DNA from: Candidatus Saccharimonadota bacterium
GTDB lineage: Bacteria > Patescibacteriota > Saccharimonadia > Saccharimonadales > Saccharimonadaceae
Assembly (NCBI GenBank): GCA_017552385.1
Contig: JAFZQB010000013.1
Coordinates: 1 to 64,000, forward strand
DNA length: 64,000 nt
Direction: 5' to 3'
A program made the position numbers and the translations under genes. The notes under the pieces are model-generated. The model made no database searches. It worked only from the letters and a program-made list of their open reading frames with translations, and was not told the origin of the DNA. Within the stretch, counting starts at the first letter, position 1. Each line of letters begins with the position of its first letter. Below, in pieces: positions 56,308-64,000 of this stretch.

Positions 56308-57039
56308 TTATTCTCCGGAGGTTGTTTCCTCGTCGGAGTAATCGTAGTCTGAATAAGCTTGAGTGTATGCGTTAGATAGTGCGGCGTAAATTTCGTTTAG
56401 ATCATCGTTGAGTTTTTCTAGGCGCTCATTGGTTTCGATAGCCATGACGATGAATTTAAGTGGAGAGTTGGTTGCACCACAGATTTCTTGAGAATCGCCA
56501 TAGGCAAGTGATCCTGGGATGGTAATTTCGCGGACGCCACCGATTTTCATGCCTTCAGTGCCGATATACCATCCTTCGATGAGAGAGCTTTCGGCTACCG
56601 TGATAGGCACCCTGAGCGCAGTCGGTTCGTCATAGTTATCAAAAGATGAATCAAAGATTGATTCGTCAGAGCACCAACCGATGTAGTAGGCCGAATAACC
56701 TGAATCGCCGATGGTTTCTCCGTCACCTTCTTTAAGGTCTTTGGCTTGGACGCCGTTGCCGTTGGCTGTGGCTGAGTTATAAGCTTTAACTTTGGATTTG
56801 TATTGCTTGAACTCGTCAAAGTATTTGCCGGATAGCTCGGCGGCTTCTTGGTCTAGCTCGTCGATTTTTTCATTATAGGCGTTCTCGAGCTGCTCAAGGT
56901 TCATTTTGGCATAATTGACATTTCCGTTGCCCATGATAATCATGACGTAGGCCGCTATGGATGAGCCGAGCAGAAGTGCCGCAACTAAGGCGAAAATCAG
57001 GCGCTGTTTAGTAGATGGTTTTAGATCTTTTTCTTGCAT
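56308..57039 (-). CDS. Membrane-anchored FKBP-type peptidyl-prolyl isomerase
   Basis: A 243-aa protein. One membrane helix (about residues 13-35) is followed by a helical region and an FKBP domain (about 100-205) with KEGDGETIGDSGY, VPITVAESSLIEGWYIGTEG and IPGSLAYGD. It would isomerise prolyl bonds outside the membrane, fitting an organism rich in Pro-rich surface proteins. The C-terminus is acidic. ATG 57039 follows AAGGAGG. Between pheT and sbcB in the operon. Confidence 0.85.
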   Translation of the reverse strand: MQEKDLKPSTKQRLIFALVAALLLGSSIAAYVMIIMGNGNVNYAKMNLEQLENAYNEKIDELDQEAAELSGKYFDEFKQYKSKVKAYNSATANGNGVQAKDLKEGDGETIGDSGYSAYYIGWCSDESIFDSSFDNYDEPTALRVPITVAESSLIEGWYIGTEGMKIGGVREITIPGSLAYGDSQEICGATNSPLKFIVMAIETNERLEKLNDDLNEIYAALSNAYTQAYSDYDYSDEETTSGE

Positions 57040-57060
57040 TTGGTACCTCCTTGGGTGTTT

Positions 57061-59568
57061 CTAGACAACTTCCGCACCGAGCGTCTTGAGACTACTAATA
57101 ATTGTTTCTATTATATCAGATATTTCTTTCGATTCGAGCGTTTTTGTTTTACTAGCGATTTCTAGATGGAAGGAAAGATTCTTTTGGTCTCCGTTCGGCT
57201 TGCGGAAGATGGAGACTGGTTCAAGTATATATATAATGTCTGAAATCTGGCTTAAAACAGTCTTAATACCTGTTTCGATACTAATAAATTCGGTATCTTT
57301 TTTGACGCTGAAAGTAAGATCGCGTGAGACAAATGGGAATTTAGAAAGTTTTATAGATGTCTTGTGCTGCTTTTCTGCGGATAGACATGGGTCGAGAGTG
57401 AGAGAGATTGCGGAGATAGATGGTGTTAATTTGAATTTCTTTAGGACATAGGGCTTTATTTCGCCGAGTTCGCCTACTTGAATTTGGTCTAAGTAGATGG
57501 CAGCCGAATGGAGCGGCTCGAACATGGCAGAGTTACTTATCGGGCGAAGTTCAAAGTCGAGCTCTAGTGTGCGGCTGAGTTCTGCGAGAATGTGTTTGGC
57601 GTGGTAGAAATCGCCGAACGTAGTGAGACCTAGTTGGGTCTTCATGGCAGGGACGTTTTCGTCGTTTAGGCCCCAAGATTTCTTAGAGACCTGGTTGATT
57701 TCGTAAAGTGTGAAGTCCTTGTAACCAGCTTTCTCGTTCTCGCGTGTTTTATCGAGAAGTGACGGGATAATACTTTGACGGAAGCACTCTAACTCCGGTG
57801 AGATAGAATTGATGATTTGATAAGAATCTAGGGGATCTTCGCCAACTTTTTCTTGGAGAGATTTCGAAACGAATGAGTAAGTCAGTAATTCGTTCGCGCC
57901 AAGACGATCGGAAAGAATAGTGCGTAGTTTTGTCTTGAACTCTAGCATCGGGTCGATTTCTGGGCATACAAAAGGACGCAATGGGAAACTGGTCGGCAAA
58001 TTATCGAAACCAAGTAGGCGCCCGACTTCTTCTATAATATCTTCTTTGATGTGGATATCAGTGCGCCAGTTTGGAACAGATATTTTCAATTGCTCGTCAC
58101 CAAGATCTTCGACTTTAAAGTTGGTATTTTCAAGGGTTTTTATTATGAGCTCTTTTGAGTAGCTAGAACCTAATAGCTTGTTGATATCGTCGGTCGATAA
58201 TTCAACGTATGTCTTACCGGAATTGTTATTGTCGAATAATGACGGGTCGGTATCAACGACTCGCATTAACTCGGTCCCGCCAAGTTTATTAAACGCGTCG
58301 ATAGCCGAAGCGACGGCTGGCTCGAGATCGAGTGCTGGTCTCCCTTTCGTGAAACGAGTAATTGCTTCGGAGAAGATGCCGTGTGCCATTTGGGTCTTAC
58401 GCAGATTATATAGCGAGAAGCTGGCTACTTCTATGACGATACGTTTGGTTTGTTCGTCGATTTTCGTGGAGTCCCCTCCCATTGCGCCTGCAAGGGCGAC
58501 TGGCGTATCTGAGCTAGTGATGACAATATCGTTTTCTGTTAAAGTGATTTCTTGCCCATCTAATAGCAATAGTTTCTCGTCCTTGCGCGCAAGACGAACG
58601 CCAATTGACGGCGAATTGGTCTTGCCGACGGTGACGAATTTATCATAGTCAAATGCATGAAGTGGTTGGCCTGTCTTCAGCATAATGAGATTGGTCGCGT
58701 CTACAATTGGCGAGATTGGTTTCATGCCCGCCTTAATTAGAAAAATGTCGTCGCTGTTTAAGTAGGGTTCACGAGTTGGCAAAGACTTGAAATCAAATAC
58801 CATTCCCCAGTATCTTGGGCAGATGCCGTAATCTTTTATACTGACAGTAAACGAATCTGGCAAGTTGTGTTCACTTTTATGTTCATGGGCTTGGTTGACG
58901 CGCTGATTAGAAGCCTCGATGATCTTGTCTGCTTCTTCTATATAGTTGTTGAAAAAAGGTTGACCGAGGATGCCGGCCACCTCGCGCGCAAAACCAATTA
59001 GACCAAAGCAATCTGGGCGATGGGTGAGCGACTTATTTTCGACTTCTATGATTTTATCGTTCAGGTCAAGTACTTCAGCAATTGGGTCGCCTGGCTTTGC
59101 GGTTTTGGGATCTAGTTCGATAATACCTTCATGATCTGTGCCCAAAGCAAGTTCGTCGGCTGCCGCAAGCATACCAAATGATGCATAGCCACGAAGCTTG
59201 CGCGCTGATATTTCGAATGGCTCCTGAGTCCCATAAGTTGAAGGGACGATTGCTCCCGGTGCGATCCAGGCTGCAATCATATTTTTCTTCACATTCGGTG
59301 CTCCACAAACTACTTGAATAAAGTCGGTATGTTCAGGATCTACTTCGGCGTTCATTTTCTCGCCGGCATCTATTATACAAAGATGGAGATGGGTGTCTGG
59401 GATATCTTCACAGTCTAAGACTTTTACTGCGTATATTTTTTTGTATTTTGGCGCAAGATCTTCTACGTTTTCAATCTCGACCAACCGAGAACCGATGAGG
59501 TTGAATAATTCATTATCGGAGATATTTATATCTACGAGTTTTTTGAGTTCGTTTAAAGAGATTAGCAT
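57061..59568 (-). CDS. pheT: Phenylalanyl-tRNA synthetase beta subunit
   Basis: An 835-aa subunit. It has an N-terminal tRNA-binding EMAP-like part (about 40-150: VVCGAPNV, GTDHEGIIEL), B3/B4 editing modules, B5, and a C-terminal FDX-ACB domain ending near SDIIETIISSLKTLGAEV. ATG 59568 lies 3 nt after the pheS stop, with GGAG upstream within pheS. Works with PheS as an alpha2-beta2 enzyme. Confidence 0.97.
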   Translation of the reverse strand: MLISLNELKKLVDINISDNELFNLIGSRLVEIENVEDLAPKYKKIYAVKVLDCEDIPDTHLHLCIIDAGEKMNAEVDPEHTDFIQVVCGAPNVKKNMIAAWIAPGAIVPSTYGTQEPFEISARKLRGYASFGMLAAADELALGTDHEGIIELDPKTAKPGDPIAEVLDLNDKIIEVENKSLTHRPDCFGLIGFAREVAGILGQPFFNNYIEEADKIIEASNQRVNQAHEHKSEHNLPDSFTVSIKDYGICPRYWGMVFDFKSLPTREPYLNSDDIFLIKAGMKPISPIVDATNLIMLKTGQPLHAFDYDKFVTVGKTNSPSIGVRLARKDEKLLLLDGQEITLTENDIVITSSDTPVALAGAMGGDSTKIDEQTKRIVIEVASFSLYNLRKTQMAHGIFSEAITRFTKGRPALDLEPAVASAIDAFNKLGGTELMRVVDTDPSLFDNNNSGKTYVELSTDDINKLLGSSYSKELIIKTLENTNFKVEDLGDEQLKISVPNWRTDIHIKEDIIEEVGRLLGFDNLPTSFPLRPFVCPEIDPMLEFKTKLRTILSDRLGANELLTYSFVSKSLQEKVGEDPLDSYQIINSISPELECFRQSIIPSLLDKTRENEKAGYKDFTLYEINQVSKKSWGLNDENVPAMKTQLGLTTFGDFYHAKHILAELSRTLELDFELRPISNSAMFEPLHSAAIYLDQIQVGELGEIKPYVLKKFKLTPSISAISLTLDPCLSAEKQHKTSIKLSKFPFVSRDLTFSVKKDTEFISIETGIKTVLSQISDIIYILEPVSIFRKPNGDQKNLSFHLEIASKTKTLESKEISDIIETIISSLKTLGAEVV

Positions 59569-59571
59569 AGT

Positions 59572-60519
59572 TTAAAACTCCTCCAAGAATTCAAGTTTGC
59601 CTGATTCGAAGTAGCGAACATCATTGATGCCGTATTTTAACATAACAAGCCGATCGATGCCGCCGCCCCAAGCGAAGCCTTTATAAGCCTCTGGGTCAAT
59701 ACCGGCAGTTTTAAGAACGTTAGGATGAATCATACCACAACCACCCATTTCCAGCCAACCATCACCTTTACCGCCGAGAGATTTTGGCTTTTCGATTTGG
59801 AATTCTAAGCTTGGTTCAGTAAATGGGAAGAAACCTGGCTGAGTTTTGATATTCAATTTTTGACCGTAGTAAGTCTCGAAGAACTTTTGCCAGGTAGCGA
59901 GTAATTGTCCGAGTGTTGCGTCTTTCGATACGAATACGCCTTCGCATTGATAGAACGTATGCTCGTGAGTTGCGTCGACGTCTTCGTTTCTGAAGACGCG
60001 CCCTGGGATTACTACGGCAATTTGGCCATATTTGTCTAGGTGGTCTCGGAAGCGGGTCAATGCGCGATATTGCATAGTGGAAGTATGAGCGGGCGGAATA
60101 AAGCCTTCGCTAGTGCGGAATGTGTCGTAGCCGTCACGAGCTGGGTGCCCAGCTGGGAAGTTGAGAGAGTCAAACATATGGAATTCATCGTCGAGCTGAC
60201 GATCTTCTATGACGCTGAAGCCCATTTGTCGGTAGATTTCTGCAACATGGTCAAGTTCAATCGAAAGAGGGTGCTTAGTCCCGCGTGTGAGCTTAAATGG
60301 ACTAGTGTTTTCGCCAAAAGGGGCGGTTAGATCGATAGGTTCAATGTTAATTGACTCGGCCGCTTCTTCTTGCTCGCGAATAGCGTTGAGAATTGAACTC
60401 TTTTTGGCATTTAGTTTCTCGCCAAATGCTTTACGTTCGCTTTCTGGTAAAGTTTTGATTTTGGCGTATTCTTGCCCGAGATTTTTGAGCTCGAGCTTCA
60501 GTTCTTCTAGACTTGACAT
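59572..60519 (-). CDS. pheS: Phenylalanyl-tRNA synthetase alpha subunit
   Basis: A 315-aa catalytic subunit (usual about 330-350), with a short N-terminal coiled coil. Class II motif blocks include FRNEDVDATHEHTFYQ (motif 2), PGFFPFTEPSLEF and GWLEMGGCGMIHP (motif 3 is GFAWGGGIDRLVML). ATG 60519 lies 7 nt after TGA-TATAAT, again predicted leaderless. First gene of the pheS-pheT-FKBP-sbcB operon. Confidence 0.97.
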   Translation of the reverse strand: MSSLEELKLELKNLGQEYAKIKTLPESERKAFGEKLNAKKSSILNAIREQEEAAESINIEPIDLTAPFGENTSPFKLTRGTKHPLSIELDHVAEIYRQMGFSVIEDRQLDDEFHMFDSLNFPAGHPARDGYDTFRTSEGFIPPAHTSTMQYRALTRFRDHLDKYGQIAVVIPGRVFRNEDVDATHEHTFYQCEGVFVSKDATLGQLLATWQKFFETYYGQKLNIKTQPGFFPFTEPSLEFQIEKPKSLGGKGDGWLEMGGCGMIHPNVLKTAGIDPEAYKGFAWGGGIDRLVMLKYGINDVRYFESGKLEFLEEF

Positions 60520-60526
60520 ATAATAT

Positions 60527-60532
60527 ATTATA
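60527..60532 (-). promoter_or_regulatory. Extended -10 of pheS, predicted leaderless
   Basis: On the minus strand TGA-TATAAT, 7 nt, ATG. No clear -35. Confidence 0.55.
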
Positions 60533-60547
60533 TCACCAGGAAACAGA

Positions 60548-60781
60548 TTAGAGAAGGATGATAAATACTAATGAAGCGATTGCTAGAGCGACAAGCACGA
60601 ACCATACCCAGCCGAAACGACCAGTTTTTTCATACTGTTCAAAGTATTCTGAGTTTGCGATAAAATCTGGGTCTTCCCCGTCTGCTAATTGTGTGCGCTC
60701 AACTTTTTCTTTAAGATCTGCATTAATTCTGCGTGATAGGGTGCGATTATCGTCTTCGTCTTTTGTGACCATTACGCCCAT
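60548..60781 (-). CDS. Small tail-anchored membrane protein
   Basis: A 77-aa protein: about 52 polar, charged residues and a C-terminal hydrophobic helix (WVWFVLVALAIASLVFIILL). A tail anchor with the soluble part in the cytosol is likely. No known family. ATG 60781 follows AGGAGG; TATAAT lies about 45 nt upstream. Followed by pheS after 28 bp, but the pheS promoter lies between. Confidence 0.6.
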   Translation of the reverse strand: MGVMVTKDEDDNRTLSRRINADLKEKVERTQLADGEDPDFIANSEYFEQYEKTGRFGWVWFVLVALAIASLVFIILL

Positions 60782-60854
60782 TCGGACTCCTCCTTTTTCT
60801 TCTTCAGTTTTCTATTTTAATTAATCTATTATACCATATTCGGAAAAAGTATGT

Positions 60855-60860
60855 TATAAT
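60855..60860 (+). promoter_or_regulatory. Extended -10 of the aquaporin-like gene
   Basis: TGT-TATAAT; leader of about 22 nt with AAGGAGG. Confidence 0.55.
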
Positions 60861-60887
60861 GCGTACAAATATCAATTAAGGAGGTTT

Positions 60888-61841
60888 ATGGCTAAATCCA
60901 AAAAGTCTGGTAAGAAAACCAAGACGACACAGTCTGTGAAAGAAGAAAAACTTCTTGAGAAAGACAAAAAGGTGGCGAAAACAACAGAAAAGAAAGTTAC
61001 TAAAACTGTGAAAGCCGAAAAAGCGAAGGCCGAAAAGGTTGAGACTAAGGCTGAAGCGGTAAAGCCTGCTAAAACTACAGGTTTCTGGAAGAAGTTCTTC
61101 GCAAAGAAGTATGACGAGAACGAAAATATTCTGACGATCTTTAAAGATAAGAAGGCATACGGTGCTCTTCTTGGTGAGATTTTCGGCACGATGTTTATCA
61201 CGATGCTGATTTTGACACTTGGTCTTTATCAATTGCTGTATCTATTCTTGATCTTTACGGTGATCATTGTTGCAGTTCATAAACTATCCGGTGCGAATCT
61301 TAACCCAATTGCGACGGTTGGTATGATGGCGACAAGAAGGATGTCTGTAATACGTGGCGTTCTTTACTTGCTCGCTCAGGTTGTCGGCGCATGGATTGGT
61401 TTGACAATCGTGAATGTGTTCTTGAACACAAGCGGCGCTGAGGTGGAACTCCCTGGCATGACTGCTACTCCAGACGGAATGTTCTGGGTGGTCTCTATGA
61501 TTGAATTCTTCGGTGCTGCTATCATTGGATTCTTCTTCTGTCGCGCACAACAGTATCGTCACAGCTCACTTACATTCGGTGCAGTCGTTGCTGGCGGTAC
61601 AGTACTTGCATTGATTCTCGCTTATATCATTTCCGCAAATTACTTCTCGCTTGAAGGGAATTTCATTCTCAACCCAGCTGTTGCATTGATGTACCAGATT
61701 CTTCCACAGAGCGCAAATGGTGTCGGTGAGTTGCTTGGTGGAATCGGCCTTGCATTAGCAACATATGCTGTCTTCCCAATGGTTGGTGGTGTTGTTGGCT
61801 TCTACTTGTCAGATGCCGCTGAAACATTAGTCGAGGAATAG
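60888..61841 (+). CDS. MIP-family channel (aquaporin/glycerol facilitator-like)
   Basis: A 317-aa membrane protein. Residues about 1-65 are Lys/Thr/Glu-rich and cytosolic. Six hydrophobic segments follow, with half-helix motifs NPI (GANLNPIATVG) and NPA (FILNPAVALM). The first NPA is thus altered. The selectivity-filter residues cannot be assigned with certainty. It would pass water or small solutes. ATG 60888 follows AAGGAGG. A strong hairpin terminator follows. Confidence 0.85.
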   Translation: MAKSKKSGKKTKTTQSVKEEKLLEKDKKVAKTTEKKVTKTVKAEKAKAEKVETKAEAVKPAKTTGFWKKFFAKKYDENENILTIFKDKKAYGALLGEIFGTMFITMLILTLGLYQLLYLFLIFTVIIVAVHKLSGANLNPIATVGMMATRRMSVIRGVLYLLAQVVGAWIGLTIVNVFLNTSGAEVELPGMTATPDGMFWVVSMIEFFGAAIIGFFFCRAQQYRHSSLTFGAVVAGGTVLALILAYIISANYFSLEGNFILNPAVALMYQILPQSANGVGELLGGIGLALATYAVFPMVGGVVGFYLSDAAETLVEE

Positions 61842-61850
61842 ACGACTTAC

Positions 61851-61880
61851 AAAAAAGACGTACGCAAGTACGTCTTTTTT
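61851..61880. terminator. Bidirectional terminator (aquaporin-like gene and metG)
   Basis: AAAAAAGACGTAC, GCAA, GTACGTCTTTTTT: a perfect hairpin with T-runs on both strands. Confidence 0.92.
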
Positions 61881-61892
61881 GATAAAGAGCTT

Positions 61893-63323
61893 TTATTGTT
61901 TGGGGAAGAGTGGTTCTGGGACTTTTATTTCTTCGCTAAAGACGTTGATTATTTTGTTGGTAGTCGTTGGGAGGAATGGTTTGAGCAAGTATGTAGCAGC
62001 CATAAGCTTTCTCGTGAGTTCATGCAAAATATCCTTAGCTGCTTCTATGTCGGTTTTTGATACGGTCCATGGTTGCTTTTCGTTAATTTCTTTGTTCAAA
62101 TCTTGGATTTTAGCCCATGCGTAGTCGAAGCCCTTAGAGAATTCGAAGCCATGCATTAGTTTCGAGTATTCGGTGTCTTCGTGCGCGATTCGTTTTGCTT
62201 CTTGTCGGTCTGCGACACTTAGAGCAACGCCGTTCTTATTATCTAGGACAGCAAGACGTTGGACTAAATTGCCTAAATCGTTGGCAAGTTCGCCGGAATA
62301 TGCTGCATCAAATTTTTCCCAAGTAAAATCGGAGTCTGCGAAGGTATCGATATGACGGAGGAAGAAGTAGCGGAAGGGGTCTAAACCGTATTTGTCGATG
62401 ATATCAATAGGATCGATGACATTGCCAAGGCTTTTGCTCATTTTTTGTCCGTTAGCGAGAACATGTCCGTGAGAGAGAATAAGCTTAGGTAACGGTAGCC
62501 CTAGAGCAAGAAGAATAGACGGCCAAATAATGGCATGAAATCTTAGGATATCTTTACCTACAAATTGTACTTCGGCTGGCCAAAAGTCAGAAATGTCTTC
62601 TTCTGGATAGCCTAGAATGGTAATATAATTCGCAAGAGCATCAACCCATACGTACATAATCTGATCGTCGTCGTCCGGTACTGGGATGCCCCAGGACAGA
62701 TTCTTTTTGGGCCTCGATATAGATACGTCTGGCGAGGTTTCTAGGAGCTTAAGAACTTCACGTTTACGAAAATCTGGTAAGATTTGCATTTCGCCGGACT
62801 CGATAGCTGACGCGATACGCTCTCTAAAGTCAGAAATGCGTAGATAATAGTTTTTTTCTGATAGACGCTCATATGGCGCCTGATGATCTGGGCAAATGCC
62901 GTGGTTTTCTTCGTATTCTTTGTCCGTAATGAAGCTTTCACAGCCGGAACAATACCACCCCTCATATGAAGATGGATAGATATGATCTTTGATTTTATCC
63001 CAGATTAGTTGGACGCGACGTTCATGATCAGGATTGGTAGTTCTGATAAAGTCAGTTGGCTCTACGCCTAGTTTTGCGATGAAGTCACGAAATTTTTGCG
63101 TGTTTTGCTCGACATATTGCTCGACTGGAATGCCTAGGCTGCTAGCCTTATTGAAAATCTTGTTCCCGTGTTCGTCTGTACCGGCTTGGAAACGTACTTT
63201 GATTCCCTGTTCCTTATAAAAGCGAAAATAAACGTCGGCAAGTAAGTAGTCGAGCGCATGTCCTACGTGCGGGGTTCCGTTGACGTAGGGTATAGCTGTA
63301 GTGATATATGGATTTTTGGACAT
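61893..63323 (-). CDS. metG: Methionyl-tRNA synthetase
   Basis: A 476-aa class I synthetase. HIGH-type motif TPHVGHALDYL, KMSKSLGNVIDPID, and a zinc knuckle region CSGC...CPDH (the last Cys replaced by His). It is a short form, without the C-terminal EMAP-like tRNA-binding domain. ATG 63323 begins 5 nt after the stop of the upstream gene at 63329, with no good ribosome site, so translational coupling is likely. Confidence 0.95.
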   Translation of the reverse strand: MSKNPYITTAIPYVNGTPHVGHALDYLLADVYFRFYKEQGIKVRFQAGTDEHGNKIFNKASSLGIPVEQYVEQNTQKFRDFIAKLGVEPTDFIRTTNPDHERRVQLIWDKIKDHIYPSSYEGWYCSGCESFITDKEYEENHGICPDHQAPYERLSEKNYYLRISDFRERIASAIESGEMQILPDFRKREVLKLLETSPDVSISRPKKNLSWGIPVPDDDDQIMYVWVDALANYITILGYPEEDISDFWPAEVQFVGKDILRFHAIIWPSILLALGLPLPKLILSHGHVLANGQKMSKSLGNVIDPIDIIDKYGLDPFRYFFLRHIDTFADSDFTWEKFDAAYSGELANDLGNLVQRLAVLDNKNGVALSVADRQEAKRIAHEDTEYSKLMHGFEFSKGFDYAWAKIQDLNKEINEKQPWTVSKTDIEAAKDILHELTRKLMAATYLLKPFLPTTTNKIINVFSEEIKVPEPLFPKQ

Positions 63324-63328
63324 TTTTA

Positions 63329-63913
63329 CTAAATTGCGAAAGCTAGGATAAGAATGAGGGCAACGATGACGATTGTGCCTATGCCGAAAATGGCTAGCAT
63401 TGGACGGCTCTTTATTTTTTCAACGACTCCTGAAAGATCAACTTTTTTCCCTCCTTTACCGGCATCTGGTTGTTGAGCGGGGTCGTTAAATGCTACAGAT
63501 GGCGTGGTCTTCTGAGCTTCACTGTCGTTAGCTGGTGTGGCGTTAGGGTCGGCAGGTGTAGCAGGTGTTTCTTCGGGAGCCGAGAAATTTGCGGCTGGAG
63601 CTGCGCCAGAAAATGGAGAGGTTTCAGGACTAGCCGCAGGGGCCATTGGGTCGGTCGCTGCGATATTGTCGAGAGAGACTGCTGATGGCACGTTTGGCGT
63701 AGTGGCGGCAGCTTCTTCTGGGACGTCAGCTATGGCTTCTTGAAGAAGCGATGCATCAATAGTTGGGACTTCTGGTATTGCAGAGGGAGCGGGAGCAGCA
63801 TCAAGTGTTGGCGTGGCTGCCGCGGCTGGATTAGACATAGTGCCACCTAAATCAGTTGGCATCTGCGGTGTAGCTGGATTTGACGCAATTGGATTATTTG
63901 GATCTTGATTCAT
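63329..63913 (-). CDS. Ala/Pro-rich protein with C-terminal membrane anchor
   Basis: A 194-aa protein: about 155 residues rich in Ala, Pro, Thr, Asp and Asn with low complexity, a basic patch (KGGKKVDLSGVVEKIKSRP), and a C-terminal helix (AIFGIGTIVIVALILILAF). Tail-anchored topology suggests a cytosolic disordered domain. It shares the disordered-plus-anchor style of other proteins here. ATG 63913 follows GGGAGAG. It precedes metG in a likely operon. Function unknown. Confidence 0.65.
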   Translation of the reverse strand: MNQDPNNPIASNPATPQMPTDLGGTMSNPAAAATPTLDAAPAPSAIPEVPTIDASLLQEAIADVPEEAAATTPNVPSAVSLDNIAATDPMAPAASPETSPFSGAAPAANFSAPEETPATPADPNATPANDSEAQKTTPSVAFNDPAQQPDAGKGGKKVDLSGVVEKIKSRPMLAIFGIGTIVIVALILILAFAI

Positions 63914-63950
63914 TTTTCTCTCCCTTATGTTTTATAAAAAACTTACTTTA

Positions 63951-63979
63951 ATTGTATTATTATTTTATGGTTTTAGCAA
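63951..63979 (-). promoter_or_regulatory. Promoter of the gene at 63329 and metG
   Basis: On the minus strand TTGCTA (63974-63979), 17 bp, TACAAT (63951-63956). Confidence 0.65.
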
Positions 63980-64000
63980 GCATTATGTAATCCTGTAGGC

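Noticed and set aside
1-64000. Insertion sequences, prophage or integrase genes
   Set aside because: No transposase, integrase, phage structural or toxin-antitoxin genes could be recognised on either strand.

Overview
The window looks like part of a chromosome of Candidatus Saccharibacteria (TM7, Patescibacteria/CPR). This is inferred from family resemblance and gene content, not from a database search. Supporting signs are a compact genome with short intergenic gaps, standard use of TGA as stop, a 23S rRNA gene with no 16S gene beside it, reduced housekeeping enzymes (LeuRS of 751 aa, MetRS of 476 aa without a C-terminal tRNA-binding domain, XseA of 363 aa), low-complexity tails on ribosomal proteins, and many lineage-specific membrane or surface proteins.

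Layout. 1-1.1 kb: 5' end of a 23S rRNA gene (minus strand) with its own promoter and long leader, divergent from a small membrane-protein gene. 1.1-15.6 kb: mostly accessory. There are single-gene cassettes of unknown function, each with a near-consensus promoter and a short GC hairpin terminator, mixed with pepN (M1 aminopeptidase), an SPFH/prohibitin-like protein, a YebC regulator, a large FISUMP surface protein with a VPNTG wall-sorting signal, and rubrerythrin. 15.6-23.4 kb: rpoC, rpoB and a KH-domain RNA-binding protein; rpoBC has a strongly structured leader. 23.5-28.3 kb: membrane-anchored surface proteins, including a serpin, plus ribosomal protein S16. 28.3-34.1 kb: a candidate small RNA, rnc-NUDIX-nusB-rpmF(bL32), leuS, tsaC and a SpoU methyltransferase. 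34-36.2 kb: two membrane proteins with long disordered N-termini. 36.3-40 kb: dnaE. 40-49.1 kb: an L,D-transpeptidase-like protein, galU, an HdeD-like protein, a PsbP-like protein, xseAB, a Trm11-like methyltransferase with rpmA, and more small cassettes. 49.2-64 kb: rplY, a sugar-kinase-like/class I aldolase fusion, uvrA, the pheS-pheT-FKBP-sbcB operon, an aquaporin-like protein, metG and a tail-anchored protein.

How the parts fit. Replication, repair and expression genes (dnaE, uvrA, xseAB, sbcB, rpoBC, rnc, nusB, aminoacyl-tRNA synthetases, tRNA modification) are interspersed with envelope genes that could mediate an epibiotic lifestyle: the serpin, the sortase-type FISUMP protein, the LDT-like protein and several anchored proteins with Pro/Glu/Thr-rich stalks. 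Two promoter styles recur. Many housekeeping genes have an extended -10 only 6-7 bp before the ATG, which predicts leaderless mRNA. Accessory cassettes have TTGAC(A/T)-N17-TATAAT with TTATG just before the -10, a real 5' UTR and a strong Shine-Dalgarno.

Most notable: a 111-bp nested palindrome inserted in frame in pepN; a 95-nt orphan RNA with its own promoter and terminator beside rnc; loss of both zinc-site Cys clusters in RpoC (and of the Cys in bL32); an LDT whose catalytic Cys is Ser; a membrane-anchored serpin; and a fusion of a degenerate PfkB domain to FBP aldolase.
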